Assembly (NCBI RefSeq): GCF_020103725.1
Contig: NZ_JAHXBG010000010.1
Coordinates: 248,001-312,000, forward strand
DNA from: Hyalangium gracile
Lineage (GTDB): Bacteria > Myxococcota > Myxococcia > Myxococcales > Myxococcaceae
Reading direction: 5' to 3'
DNA: 64,000 nucleotides
The notes beneath the pieces were generated by a model. That model was not told the origin of the DNA. It saw only the letters and a program-made list of their open reading frames with translations, and did no database searches. Position 1 is the first letter of the stretch. Every line of letters begins with the position of its first letter. A program made the position numbers and the translations under genes. Positions 44,414-53,493 of the stretch are shown here, in pieces.

Positions 44414-47400
44414 TCAGTTCGATGCCATCCGCTCCGGCGTGAAGTCGCCAGCATTCTGCGCGGTCTTCAGGTCCACCGAGTCGATGAGGAAGAACGTCGT
44501 GTGCTTCTTCTGCTTGTCCCAGACCTGGGACTTCGTCGCGATGGCCTTGCCATCGATGTTCTTCACCTCGATGAGCCGGAAGACTTTATGCAGGTTGCCG
44601 GACTTGTCGTACATCTTCATCTGCTGCGCAAGGAAGTTGTCCTTGCGCACCCAGAGCTCGATCTTGCTGTAGCGCTCGGTGTCCTTGGGCGTGGCGACGA
44701 GCTGGTAGCAATCCACCCCCTCCAGCTTCGCGTCCGCCTGCTTCTGGTGCGTGGCGTTCTCCACGTCCTCGTAGGTGATGTCCGCGTAGCTCACGTCGCT
44801 GCCCATGAAGGCGCCGCTCTTCTGCGCCCCGGAGATGCGGCGCGTGCGCTTCAGGGCGGGCAGGTACACGAACAGCTCATCCTCCTTGTCCTGGCCGTGC
44901 TCGATGGTGAGGAAGGCGCTGCCCTGCACCTCGGCGGGGGCCACGAAGCGGATGAGGTTCTTGGTCTTCCCCTCCACGTCCACGGTGGTCAGCGTGTAGC
45001 GCCGCTCGCGCTTGTCGTCCGGGGCCTCGCCCTGGAGCACGAGCCGCATCTCGGCCTTGCCCTGCTTGAAGCCCGTGGAGTTGTTGTTCGTGAGCCGGTC
45101 GATGATCTGCTGCGCCGTGAGGTCCTCGGCGGCCGCCGGGCTCGGGGCCAGCGCGTAGCCCAGCCCCAGCAGCAGCACCAGGGCCTTGGCCGAGCCGCCC
45201 TTGCTCTCGCTCACCTCCGCCTGCGGGGCGGTGGCCGGCACGGCGTGCACGACGTTCGACGCGGCCTGGGCCGGCTTCACCTTGATGCCCTTGAGCAGCC
45301 ACGGCCCCACCGCCGTCAGCAGGTTGGGCATGAGCATCAGCTCGCAGAGCACGGCCACCGTCATCGTGATGGCCACCAGCATGCCCAGCACGGTGATGGG
45401 CTCGAAGCCGGAGAGCAGGAACATGGAGAAGCCCACCGTGAGGCAGACCGCGTTGACGAGCATGGGCTGGCCCACCAGCTCCATGGCCTCCTCCAGCGCC
45501 TTGCGGACGTCTCCCGTCGCCGAGAGCCGGTCCCGGAAGGCGGTGATGAAGTGGATGGTGTCATCCACGGCCATGCCCATGGCGATGCACCCGGTGATGC
45601 TCGTGCCCGAGTTCAGCGTCAGCCCCGTCCAGCCCAGCAGCGCGTAGTTGAACGCGATGGGCAGCACGTTGGGGAAGAGCGCGAGCAGGCCGAGCCGGAT
45701 CGACCGCGCGACGATCATCATCACGATGCCGATCAGCCCGATGCTCAGCATCAGGTTCTGCGCCAGGCCGCTGGTGAACACGATGTTGGACTTGGAGTAG
45801 AGGTACGGCGTGCCCGTGATGCGCGCGGTGAGGCCCATGCCCGCGAAGTGCGTCTTCAGGTAGTCGTTCACCTCCGCCACCATCTTCACGCCCAGCTCCG
45901 ACCTGACGATGTGCGAGCGCAGCAGGATGTTCGCCTTGCGGTAGTCCTTGGTCACCATGGTGTCCAGGCCATCCGACTCGTAGAGCAGCATCGTCTGGGC
46001 GATCTCGGGCCGCGTGTCCGGGATGACGCGCTTGGCCGCGTCCCCGTCATGCAGGGCCTGCGTCATGAGCTTCACGTAGTCCACGTACGAGAGCGAGGTG
46101 TCGATGTCGTCACGCCCGACCAGGTACTGCTGGAGCGCCTCGATCTTCTTGAGCACGGCGGGCTCCTGAAGACCGCCCTCCTCGGGAGACTCGATGACGA
46201 TGCTGTACGGCGAGATGCCGACCATGTTCTCGTTCACGAACATGGCCCGCTGGTACGGCTCGGAGCTCTTCGGGAACCAGGAGATGGGATCGCTCTCCAC
46301 GCGCATCCGCGTCACGCCGTAGGCGCTGGCGGCGATCATGACCACGGTGCTGATGGTGGCCACCCGGCGCCCGCCGCCGGACAGCAGCGTGGGCAGCAGC
46401 CGGACCGGGTGCAGCCGGCGGCCCAGCAGGGCGAGCTTGGAGGGGGCACGCGCCTTCAGCGGGAGCACCGCGGCCAGCGCGGGGATGATGACCACGGAGA
46501 CGATCGCCGAGCAGATGACGCCAGCGGCCGCGAAGTAGCCGAACTCGCTGATCGCCTCGATGTCGTTGAACGTCAGGCTGAGGAAGCCGATGGCCGTGGT
46601 GAGCGCCGACAGGAAGATGCCCGAGGCCGTGTGTGAGATGGCGCTGCGGACCGCGGCGTGGCGGTCCTTCTCCTCCTGCAAGGCCTGGAAGATGGCCGAC
46701 ATGACGTAGACGCCGAAGGTGGTCCCCACGGCGATGATCATCAGCGGCAGGGTGTTGGTGAGCATCGAGATGGTCTTGCCGACCAGCTGCAGGTTGCCCA
46801 TGGTGGCCAGCAGCGACAGGATGACGCCCAGCACGGGGAGGAGGACGCCCGCGGGGCGCCCGAACGCGAACAGCAGCATCACCGTGATGGCGAGGAACGC
46901 GAGCGGCAGCAGCCGGCCCAGGTCCTTCTCGATGGTCTGGGCGATGTCCACCTGGAGCGACGGCCAGCCCGTGACGAAGTACTTGCCCGCGCCGAACTCC
47001 GCGCTGACGATCTCGTTGACCCCGCGCAGCAGCTCCTTCTTCTTGGCCTGCATCTCGAGGGGCTCGATGTCGTGCGTCACGCGCACGTTGATGGCCGTCA
47101 TCTTCCCGTCCTCGGACACGACGTTCTTCAGCAGGAACGGGTCCTTGAGGACGTGCTCGCGGACCTGGTCGAGGGTCCAGCCCTCCTTGCGCACCTTGTC
47201 CATCAGCTCGGGGAAGCGCAGCTCGCCGTTCTCGCCGGTGAGCACCTCGTTGTTGGTGAGGCTGTAGACGTCCTCCACCAGCGCGAGCTGCTCGATCTTG
47301 CGGGTGACCCGGTCGATCTTCTCCAGGTAGGGCAGCTGGTAGATGCCAGCCTCCTCGGTGAGGACGATCAGCATCACCTCGTCGCCGCCGAAGATCTTCC

Positions 47401-47572
47401 GAACCTCTTCGTGCAGCTTCCGGTCCGGATCATTGCGGACCATGCTCCGCTCGGAGGAACCGTCCACCCGGAGCTTGCCCACGGCACCCAGGTAGACAGC
47501 CATCACCGCCACGCTCAGGGCAATCACGAGCCAACGGCCTCGGACGATCGCCCCGTAGAACTTGTCCACCAT
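44414..47572 (-). CDS. RND/MMPL exporter fused to a LolA-like lipoprotein-sorting domain
   Basis: 1052 residues from the ATG at 47570-47572, with AAGGAG seven bases upstream; the frame is open further back but without a ribosome site. Residues 1-790 are an MMPL-type RND permease: about twelve membrane helices, two large periplasmic loops, GTTFGVYVMSAIFQA and MAVDDTIHFI. Near 795-815 lies KALVLLLGLGYALAPSPAAA, which reads like a signal peptide and joins to a LolA-like domain (about 815-1052: QIIDRLTNNNSTGF, GSAFLTIEHG, DELFVYLPALKRTRRI). The two are usually separate genes. The downstream barrel gene completes a trans-envelope module. Confidence 0.88.
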   Translation of the reverse strand: MVDKFYGAIVRGRWLVIALSVAVMAVYLGAVGKLRVDGSSERSMVRNDPDRKLHEEVRKIFGGDEVMLIVLTEEAGIYQLPYLEKIDRVTRKIEQLALVEDVYSLTNNEVLTGENGELRFPELMDKVRKEGWTLDQVREHVLKDPFLLKNVVSEDGKMTAINVRVTHDIEPLEMQAKKKELLRGVNEIVSAEFGAGKYFVTGWPSLQVDIAQTIEKDLGRLLPLAFLAITVMLLFAFGRPAGVLLPVLGVILSLLATMGNLQLVGKTISMLTNTLPLMIIAVGTTFGVYVMSAIFQALQEEKDRHAAVRSAISHTASGIFLSALTTAIGFLSLTFNDIEAISEFGYFAAAGVICSAIVSVVIIPALAAVLPLKARAPSKLALLGRRLHPVRLLPTLLSGGGRRVATISTVVMIAASAYGVTRMRVESDPISWFPKSSEPYQRAMFVNENMVGISPYSIVIESPEEGGLQEPAVLKKIEALQQYLVGRDDIDTSLSYVDYVKLMTQALHDGDAAKRVIPDTRPEIAQTMLLYESDGLDTMVTKDYRKANILLRSHIVRSELGVKMVAEVNDYLKTHFAGMGLTARITGTPYLYSKSNIVFTSGLAQNLMLSIGLIGIVMMIVARSIRLGLLALFPNVLPIAFNYALLGWTGLTLNSGTSITGCIAMGMAVDDTIHFITAFRDRLSATGDVRKALEEAMELVGQPMLVNAVCLTVGFSMFLLSGFEPITVLGMLVAITMTVAVLCELMLMPNLLTAVGPWLLKGIKVKPAQAASNVVHAVPATAPQAEVSESKGGSAKALVLLLGLGYALAPSPAAAEDLTAQQIIDRLTNNNSTGFKQGKAEMRLVLQGEAPDDKRERRYTLTTVDVEGKTKNLIRFVAPAEVQGSAFLTIEHGQDKEDELFVYLPALKRTRRISGAQKSGAFMGSDVSYADITYEDVENATHQKQADAKLEGVDCYQLVATPKDTERYSKIELWVRKDNFLAQQMKMYDKSGNLHKVFRLIEVKNIDGKAIATKSQVWDKQKKHTTFFLIDSVDLKTAQNAGDFTPERMASN

Positions 47573-47692
47573 CAGCAAACTCCTTCGAGTACGGTTTTCA
47601 GGAGCCGACGACAGCGCCGCCGCGCCGGGCTCGAGCGCGCGCAATCTATCGTCGATCCTTGGAAACTCATAGAAGGGGGGTAGGGTGGCGCC

Positions 47693-48979
47693 ATGAGCTC
47701 CTCGAGACCCGGCCGCAACGATCCCTGCCCCTGTGGCAGCGGAAAGAAATACAAAGCCTGTCACGCGGCCGAGGACCGGGCGCGTGCCGCTCCCCCGCCT
47801 GCTTCCCCTCACCCGCTGGCCGCCGACCTCCAGGCCGCCATGGCCCTGCTCGGTGACCCGGATGTGTCCAAGCTGTCACGGACGCTGGACCACCTGGGCA
47901 CGCTGCTGACGAAGTGGGGCCCCGCGCCGAACCTGCGCTTCGACGCCCAGGCCTTCGACGAGCACCTCACCCGGAAGCTGGAGGCCCTGCCGGACACCGT
48001 GGAGAAGAACCCGGCGCAGGCCCACCGGGAGCTGCTCGTTGACACCGTGCGCCACTTCGGCACACGCGCCTTCCTGGACGCGTTCCGGGCGAGCGTGCTC
48101 CAGCGCGCCGTCGAGTCCGGCCACTCGCCCGAGGACCGACAGGCCTTGTGTGTCGCTGCCCTGCTCGCCTCCCCCTCCGCCAGGAGCAAGAGCTTCCGTC
48201 CCGAGGACATCCCCGTGCTGGATGTCGTCTTCGACGTGCAGTTCCGCGAGTGGTGCGCCCGGCACCGGGAGCTGGCCAGCAAGTTCGAGGCGCTCACCCG
48301 CTTCGCCGAGGACGAGCTCTCCCCCGAGGTGCGCGAGGCCCTGCGGAAGGCCCGCGAGGGCAACGTGGATGCCCTGCTCCAGCACGTTCAGTCGGACCCG
48401 CGCCTCGTCGAGCGCATCACCCGCGAGGCCAAGGAGCGCTCCGCCCGCGTCGAGGCGAAGCTGCGCGAGCGCACCACTCCGCCGCTCTTCGCGCCCGAGG
48501 AGGAGCTGTGGTTCACCTGCGTGCTCTGGGAGCCGCTGCGGGCCGTGAAGGGCGCCGCCACCAGCGACACCACGCGCCGCGCCGCCGTGGAGAACCTCAT
48601 CCGCGCGGTGAAGGGCGCGCTGGACTCGGAGCTGCTCGAGGGGATGCTGGAGCGCCTGCGGCGCAAGGCTCAGGACACCTCGCTGGACGAGCCCACCCGC
48701 GCCTGGTTCACCGATGCCTCCATCGCAGTCGAGGCCGAGCCCTCGCGCATGGTCATGGCCGCCCTCTTCACCGCCAGCCAGGAGGCCGTGGGCCGCTCCG
48801 CCGAGGAGCTGGTCATGCTCGCCGACATCAAGGCGAAGCCCATGTGGACGGCCGAGGACTTCGAGCCCTACCACAAGCTCCTGGAGGAGATGGGGCTTCC
48901 AGCCGCCGCCGCGCGCATCCGCCGCTGCCAGGACTGGCTGCGCGAGCACCCCGTCTCGCTCGCCACCGAGAGCGTCTGA
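47693..48979 (+). CDS. SEC-C zinc-finger domain protein
   Basis: 428 residues. The N-terminus PGRNDPCPCGSGKKYKACH is a textbook SEC-C motif (Cys12, Cys14, Cys23, His24), the small zinc site first seen at the SecA C-terminus. The remaining 390 residues are helical, charged and unrecognised, with no signal or membrane segment. SEC-C proteins often bind ribosomes or SecB-like partners, but the role here is unknown. It is divergent from the RND fusion gene with 120 bp between starts, and convergent with the cNMP gene. Confidence 0.82.
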   Translation: MSSSRPGRNDPCPCGSGKKYKACHAAEDRARAAPPPASPHPLAADLQAAMALLGDPDVSKLSRTLDHLGTLLTKWGPAPNLRFDAQAFDEHLTRKLEALPDTVEKNPAQAHRELLVDTVRHFGTRAFLDAFRASVLQRAVESGHSPEDRQALCVAALLASPSARSKSFRPEDIPVLDVVFDVQFREWCARHRELASKFEALTRFAEDELSPEVREALRKAREGNVDALLQHVQSDPRLVERITREAKERSARVEAKLRERTTPPLFAPEEELWFTCVLWEPLRAVKGAATSDTTRRAAVENLIRAVKGALDSELLEGMLERLRRKAQDTSLDEPTRAWFTDASIAVEAEPSRMVMAALFTASQEAVGRSAEELVMLADIKAKPMWTAEDFEPYHKLLEEMGLPAAAARIRRCQDWLREHPVSLATESV

Positions 48980-49006
48980 GCCCTTCTCCGCGCGCGGCGG
49001 CGCGGC

Positions 49007-50242
49007 TCAGACGCGCATGTCTCCGTCGTGGAGCTCCCGGCCCGAGAGCAGCTTCGCCGTGCGCTGCAGCCGCTCGGTGCCCACGCGCGTCAGCGCGCCG
49101 CGCATGCCCGGCTGGCTCAGGATGAGCCGGTCGAAGGCGGCCCGCTCCAGCTTCAGCACCACGCTGGGCACCTCCGCCCGCACCGTCGCCGTCACCGGCT
49201 TGCCGAGCAGCAGGGAGATTTCTCCGAACACGTCACCCTCGCGCAGCGGCGGGTACGCGCGCTCCTTGCCGTCCGCCTGCACGTGGTACGGCGTGCAGCG
49301 CCCGCGCAGCAGCAGGTAGAAGGCGTCTCCCTGCTGGCCCTGCTCGAGCACCACCTCGCCCGTCTTCACCTCGCGCAGCTCGAACTCGCGCGCCACCGCC
49401 TGCTTCTGCTCGGGCTGCAGCGGCGTGAACACCGGGTTGCTGCGCAGCAGGTTCTCCACCATCCGCTCGCGGTAGAAGGACTGCACCACCTGGCCCACCA
49501 CCGGGTGGCGCTTCATCACCTGCGCCAGCCGCTCGCGGGTGAACTCCAGGAGCACCACCGGCGCCAGCGTCAGCACGCTGGCCAGCCGCGGCCCCTCCGA
49601 GATGAGCGCCAGCTCTCCGAAGAAGGAGCCGTCGGCCAGCTCGCCCACCTTGCGGCGCTCGCCGCCCTCGAGGTGGCGCACCACCGCCACCCGGCCCTCC
49701 ACCAGCGCGAACATCGAAGCGCCGTGCTCGCCCTCCTCCACCACCGCCTGGCCCATGGGGACCTTGCGCACCTCCATCGCCTCCACCACGGCGGCGAAGG
49801 GCTCGCGGCCCAGCTGCGAGAACAGCGGCACCACCGGCATGCCCGCCGCCGGCCCGCGCCCGTCCGGCAGCGGAGCGAACTCCTTCTGCGGCTGGCTCGC
49901 GGTGCCGCGCAGGCTGGGCCCCTGCCATCCATAGAGGTCCGCCAGCGAGCGCGGCGTCCGCGTGTGCCCCGGCTCCAGCGCCAGCAGCCCCTTGCACGCA
50001 ACGATGGCTCGCAGCAGCTGGCCCGTCCGAGCGAAGGCCAGCGAGGCCTCCTCGTACGCGGCCACCGCCTCCACCCGGCGCCCGAGCCGCTCGCGCAGCT
50101 CGGCCACGCGCTGGTGGCTCGACCCGTCATCCGGCGCGAGCTTCACCACCTGCTCGTACTCGGCCAGCGCCGCCTCGAGCTGATCCAGCCCGAGCAGCCG
50201 CGCGGCCTTCTCCTTGTGTCGCTGAATCGTGTCGCCTGCCAT
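49007..50242 (-). CDS. TPR protein with two cyclic-nucleotide-binding domains
   Basis: 411 residues. A TPR-like helical N-terminus (about 10-100: LLGLDQLEAALAEYEQVVKLAPDD, AVAAYEEASLAFARTGQ) and a short linker lead to two CAP-type cNMP domains (about 140-260 and 270-390). Each has a phosphate-binding-cassette-like segment: DGSFFGELALISEGPRLASV and EGDVFGEISLLLGKPVTATV. Both cassettes keep FGE but lack the Arg that binds the cyclic phosphate (R.A replaced), so ligand binding is uncertain. There is no DNA-binding domain. It follows a sister gene by 13 bases and forms a two-gene operon. Confidence 0.85.
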   Translation of the reverse strand: MAGDTIQRHKEKAARLLGLDQLEAALAEYEQVVKLAPDDGSSHQRVAELRERLGRRVEAVAAYEEASLAFARTGQLLRAIVACKGLLALEPGHTRTPRSLADLYGWQGPSLRGTASQPQKEFAPLPDGRGPAAGMPVVPLFSQLGREPFAAVVEAMEVRKVPMGQAVVEEGEHGASMFALVEGRVAVVRHLEGGERRKVGELADGSFFGELALISEGPRLASVLTLAPVVLLEFTRERLAQVMKRHPVVGQVVQSFYRERMVENLLRSNPVFTPLQPEQKQAVAREFELREVKTGEVVLEQGQQGDAFYLLLRGRCTPYHVQADGKERAYPPLREGDVFGEISLLLGKPVTATVRAEVPSVVLKLERAAFDRLILSQPGMRGALTRVGTERLQRTAKLLSGRELHDGDMRV

Positions 50243-50255
50243 ACGCGCCCGGGCC

Positions 50256-51497
50256 TCAAGCGCTCAGCGCGCGAACGCGCGCGGCGAGGTTGCGCGTGAA
50301 GAGTCGATAGATGCGCAGCGCCGCGCCCTCGTGCGTGTCCAGGTAGTGCTGGAACCCCGCGCGGGTGATGCGCAGCGCCCGCACCGCCGTGCGCGCCCTC
50401 ACGTGCGCCGACGTCGGGCCGTCCTGGATGAGCGAGATCTCTCCGAGGTAGGCCCCCGGCCCCAGCGTGTTGAGCCGCTTGGCGTCGGGCTCGGGGCCGC
50501 TGAACACGTCCACCGTCCCCTCCAGCAGCACGAAGAGCCCCGTGCCCTGCGCGCCCTTCTCCAGCACCGTTGCCCCCTCCGGGATGAGCACCTGCTGCGC
50601 CACCCGGTACAAGTCCTTCATGTCATCCAGCGACAGCTCGCCGAAGATGGGGATGGCCTTGAGGTAGCCGTAGCCGCTCGTGGACGGCGTCACCCGCGCC
50701 ACCGGCGGCACCGTGGAGGTGGCGCCGCCCACGCCCGGCAGCTGCGCCAGCACCTCGTCCGCCTCCGCGTCCCGGCCCACCCGCCGCAGCAGCCGGGCCT
50801 GCTCGGCCAGCACCGCCGGATCCTTGCGGGCCTCCTCCGAGCCGCGCAGCGTGTCCACCAGCAGCGCCAGCGCGCGCCGCGGCTGCCCCTCGTTGTCCAG
50901 CAGGGTGCAGATACGCAGCACGGACTCCAGGTGCCGCGCATCGTCCACCGGCACGCCGCACAGCGCCTCCACCTCCGCGTGCACGTTGCCGAGCTCGCGG
51001 TACACCGCCGCCGCCTCCAGCGGCCGGCCGAGCCGGGCCAGACACTGCGCCATGGACTCGCGCGCGCCCAGGCCCCGGTACAGCTCCAGCGCCCGCTCCA
51101 GCGCGCCGCCCCGCTCGAGCGCCGCCGCCGCCTTCGCGATGTCGCCGGCGCGGAAGTACGCCTCGGCCGCCTCCACCTGGTTGCCGCCCTGCTCGTACAG
51201 CGCCGCGGCCTCCGCGTCCGAGCCGAAGCCCTGCAGCAGCCGCGCGGCGCCGGTGAAGTCACGCGCCTTGCGCAGCACCTCCACCAGCCCCCTGCGCTCC
51301 TCCACGGTGGCGCTCGCGGCTTCCTTCAGCAGCCGATCGCGCTGCGCCGCGCTCATGTCCTCGTAGAGCTGGACGGCCGTGTCCACCTCGTCGCGCGTGG
51401 CCAGCCACTGCACGACCTGGTAGGCGCTCCCGCCACCGGGTGCGCCCGCCTGCCCGCTCTCATCCGCCTTGTTGGACCCCGCCGAGGATTGCTCCAT
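50256..51497 (-). CDS. TPR protein with one C-terminal cyclic-nucleotide-binding domain
   Basis: 413 residues. Helical repeats of the TPR/SEL type span about 30-250 (ALYEQGGNQVEAAEAYFRAGD, AAAALERGGALERALELYRGLG). One cNMP-type domain (about 280-395) has the cassette GAYLGEISLIQDGPTSAHVRA. The Arg expected in a cAMP-binding cassette is shifted or absent. There is no output domain. With the following gene it forms an operon for soluble cNMP-domain scaffolds. The ATG at 51495-51497 has AGGA seven bases upstream. The preceding 200 bp, before the methyltransferase lipoprotein gene, presumably holds the promoter; no clear motif is seen there. Confidence 0.85.
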   Translation of the reverse strand: MEQSSAGSNKADESGQAGAPGGGSAYQVVQWLATRDEVDTAVQLYEDMSAAQRDRLLKEAASATVEERRGLVEVLRKARDFTGAARLLQGFGSDAEAAALYEQGGNQVEAAEAYFRAGDIAKAAAALERGGALERALELYRGLGARESMAQCLARLGRPLEAAAVYRELGNVHAEVEALCGVPVDDARHLESVLRICTLLDNEGQPRRALALLVDTLRGSEEARKDPAVLAEQARLLRRVGRDAEADEVLAQLPGVGGATSTVPPVARVTPSTSGYGYLKAIPIFGELSLDDMKDLYRVAQQVLIPEGATVLEKGAQGTGLFVLLEGTVDVFSGPEPDAKRLNTLGPGAYLGEISLIQDGPTSAHVRARTAVRALRITRAGFQHYLDTHEGAALRIYRLFTRNLAARVRALSA

Positions 51498-51697
51498 GCC
51501 GTATTCCTATACCGGCTCGAACGCTCTGGCGATGTGCTTCATCCCGCGCGTGCTCCGCGCCAGCGCCGGCCAGAGGTGGACCAAACGACTACACCCGGCG
51601 GATCGCGCCCCCCGCTGCCAGCGGCGGCGCTCCCAGTGGGATCATCCCCTCAGTTGTCTGTAATCCGACAGTCCTCCTGGAGCCGCAGGCCCGCGGC

Positions 51698-52468
51698 TCA
51701 CCCGTTCCCCGCGCGCGTGAAGACGAGGAAGTACTGGTTGGGGAGGAAGCCGTGCTCCTGGGCGAACCGGTAGCCCGCGGCCTCCAGCTCCTGGCGCACC
51801 TGCTCCGGTGACAGCCGGTGCTGCTCCGGCGGGCCCATCGGCTGCCCCAGCCGGAAGTCGATGATGGCCAGGCGGCCTTTCGGCGTCAGCGAGCCCAGCA
51901 CCCGCTGGAAGTACGCCGGGCGATCCGCGATGTGGTGGTACGTGTTGACCACGAGCACCAGGTCCACGGGCTCGGGAATCTTGGGATCCGCGGGCGCGCC
52001 GAGCACGGCGGTGAGGTGGCTCAGCCCTTCGCTCCGGGCCCGCTCGCCGAGGTAGCGCGCCATGTCCGGCTCGATGTCCACGCCGTAGACACGCCCCTTG
52101 GGCACCGCCCGCGCCAGCCGCACCGCGAAGTACCCCGTGGCCGAGCCGATGTCCGCCACCTTGGCGTCCGGGGGCAGCGCGAGCGCGGCGATCACCTCGT
52201 CCGGCTTCTGCCAGACATCCCGCTCGGGATCCTCGAACCGCTTCGCCCACTCGGCCGCGTTGTCGAAGCGGTGGGGCATGCCGCCGTGGTGGACCATTCC
52301 GTGCCCGGAGCCGTGCTGACCGTGTTGACCGTGCTGACCGTGCTGACCGTGCCGACCGGTGGCAGGAGGCGTGGCCTGGCTCCCCTCCGGCGAGGAGTGA
52401 GCACATGCACCCACGGCGAGAAGGGCCAGGATCGACGCGGCCAGGCGGAGCGAAGAGCGTTGCTGCAC
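51698..52468 (-). CDS. Class I methyltransferase-fold lipoprotein with His-rich linker
   Basis: 256 residues from a GTG at 52466-52468 with GGAGG six bases upstream. The signal peptide ends in lipobox LAVGAC (Cys22). A His/Gly-rich linker (four GQH repeats, then HGMVHHGGMPH) precedes a Rossmann methyltransferase domain with motif I VADIGSATGYFAVRLA, YGVDIEPDM and the later VLVVNTYHHIADR. SAM methyltransferases in the envelope are unusual since SAM is cytoplasmic, so it may bind another ligand. The His-rich linker could bind metal. A diverged 53-bp repeat lies 30 bases upstream. Confidence 0.8.
   Translation of the reverse strand: MQQRSSLRLAASILALLAVGACAHSSPEGSQATPPATGRHGQHGQHGQHGQHGSGHGMVHHGGMPHRFDNAAEWAKRFEDPERDVWQKPDEVIAALALPPDAKVADIGSATGYFAVRLARAVPKGRVYGVDIEPDMARYLGERARSEGLSHLTAVLGAPADPKIPEPVDLVLVVNTYHHIADRPAYFQRVLGSLTPKGRLAIIDFRLGQPMGPPEQHRLSPEQVRQELEAAGYRFAQEHGFLPNQYFLVFTRAGNG
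52312..52365 (-). repeat. Six tandem 9-bp units coding for GQH repeats
   Basis: Six consecutive 9-bp units (CGTGCTGAC on the plus strand, with single-base variants in the second and sixth) encode the GRH/GQH repeats of the methyltransferase-fold lipoprotein. The copy number is likely to vary by slippage. Confidence 0.9.
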
Positions 52469-52497
52469 GAGAGCCTCCAGGAGAAAGGGCCGGGCAT

Positions 52498-52550
52498 TTT
52501 CGCGGCGGGCCGGCGTTCGGGGAAGCGCCTCATGCACGAAGCGAGCGGCC
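52498..52550. repeat. 53-bp interspersed repeat, copy A
   Basis: Fifty-three bases here match 55923-55975 at 49 positions. Both copies are intergenic and in the same orientation, and flanking bases do not match. On the minus strand both encode CMRRFPERRPAAK, although no convincing gene contains it. This copy lies 30 bases upstream of the methyltransferase lipoprotein start. Confidence 0.8.
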
Positions 52551-52744
52551 TATCCCAACGCGCCCACACACCGTGCCGAGCGTGCCAGGTCGGCCCCTGG
52601 GGGCACAAGAGGCTCTCAGGTGCCAAGAACGGGTGCGACCATGATGAGGAGGGCCCCCTGTCTGGTTTCGGTGCTCAGCGCCAACCCACCCCGGAGGAGC
52701 CGTGAGCCCCTGGTGCGGCGAAGACGGTCATCCGCCTGGGTCCA

Positions 52745-53482
52745 TCACAACACGCGGGCGGCGCGGGCCTCCTCCAGCGTGTACTCCTTTCCGACGGTGG
52801 TGGAGGGGCCTGTCTTCTGGATGAGCCACGCGCGGGAGCCCTGCGGCATGTAGAAGTCCTCCTCGAAGGGCGAAAGCCCCAGGTGGCGCAGGTAGTCCTT
52901 CAGCATCTCAAAGGTGAACCGGTCCCTCACCCGGCGTGCCTGGTAGTGCTCCACCTGCTCGAACGGGAAGGGCTCACCCGACTGTACGAAGACCCAACGG
53001 CCCCCGTCATTGGCAACCTCCACGACGCGCACAGTGTTGCTGATCTTGCCCGGCTGCTCCGGGCCGAACACATCCAGCATGACCGAGCCATAGCGGCCTT
53101 TGTCCCCGCGTAGCGTGTGGGGCACGGCGACCACCCGCAGGCACCGGATGCTCAACCTCCGGGCCATGGTGCTCATGGGACTGGTGGCATCCGTCCCAGT
53201 CCACTGGCTGGAAACGTAGGCTGTCCAGGCGCTGCGCGTCGGGATGAACAAGCGCCGCTGGGTCTCCCCACCGCTCAGGGGTAACAGGCTGGAGAGGGCT
53301 TGCTCCAGGGTGCCCGAGACGGGGCTCACCTCGATGGTGCTGTCACGGGACGTTGGCAGCCCTCTCTGCCACGTGGCGAAAGCTTGCGCCGCCTGCTCCG
53401 CCCCCAGCTCCAGAAAGCCCATCTCCGAAGTGACAGGCGCCCAGCGGTCCTCCAGCAGCAGTCCCTTCATCTCTTGCGTCAC
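52745..53482 (-). CDS. Unknown protein, candidate immunity partner of the upstream toxin-like protein
   Basis: 245 residues from a GTG at 53480-53482; an ATG four codons later is possible. A TGAGG ribosome site overlaps the stop of the upstream gene, 11 bases away. There is no signal peptide. It is a mixed alpha/beta soluble protein with blocks QAFATWQRGLPTSRDS, RRLSIRCLRVVAVPHTLR and EDFYMPQGSRAWLIQK. I do not recognise a family. Immunity to the secreted protein encoded just upstream is inferred purely from operon position and cytoplasmic nature. Confidence 0.75.
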   Translation of the reverse strand: MTQEMKGLLLEDRWAPVTSEMGFLELGAEQAAQAFATWQRGLPTSRDSTIEVSPVSGTLEQALSSLLPLSGGETQRRLFIPTRSAWTAYVSSQWTGTDATSPMSTMARRLSIRCLRVVAVPHTLRGDKGRYGSVMLDVFGPEQPGKISNTVRVVEVANDGGRWVFVQSGEPFPFEQVEHYQARRVRDRFTFEMLKDYLRHLGLSPFEEDFYMPQGSRAWLIQKTGPSTTVGKEYTLEEARAARVL

Positions 53483-53493
53483 TCAGGCACGCC

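Noticed and set aside
52312-52365. Tandem 9-bp repeats considered as a possible CRISPR or regulatory array
   Set aside because: Units are contiguous with no spacers and lie in frame within the lipoprotein gene.
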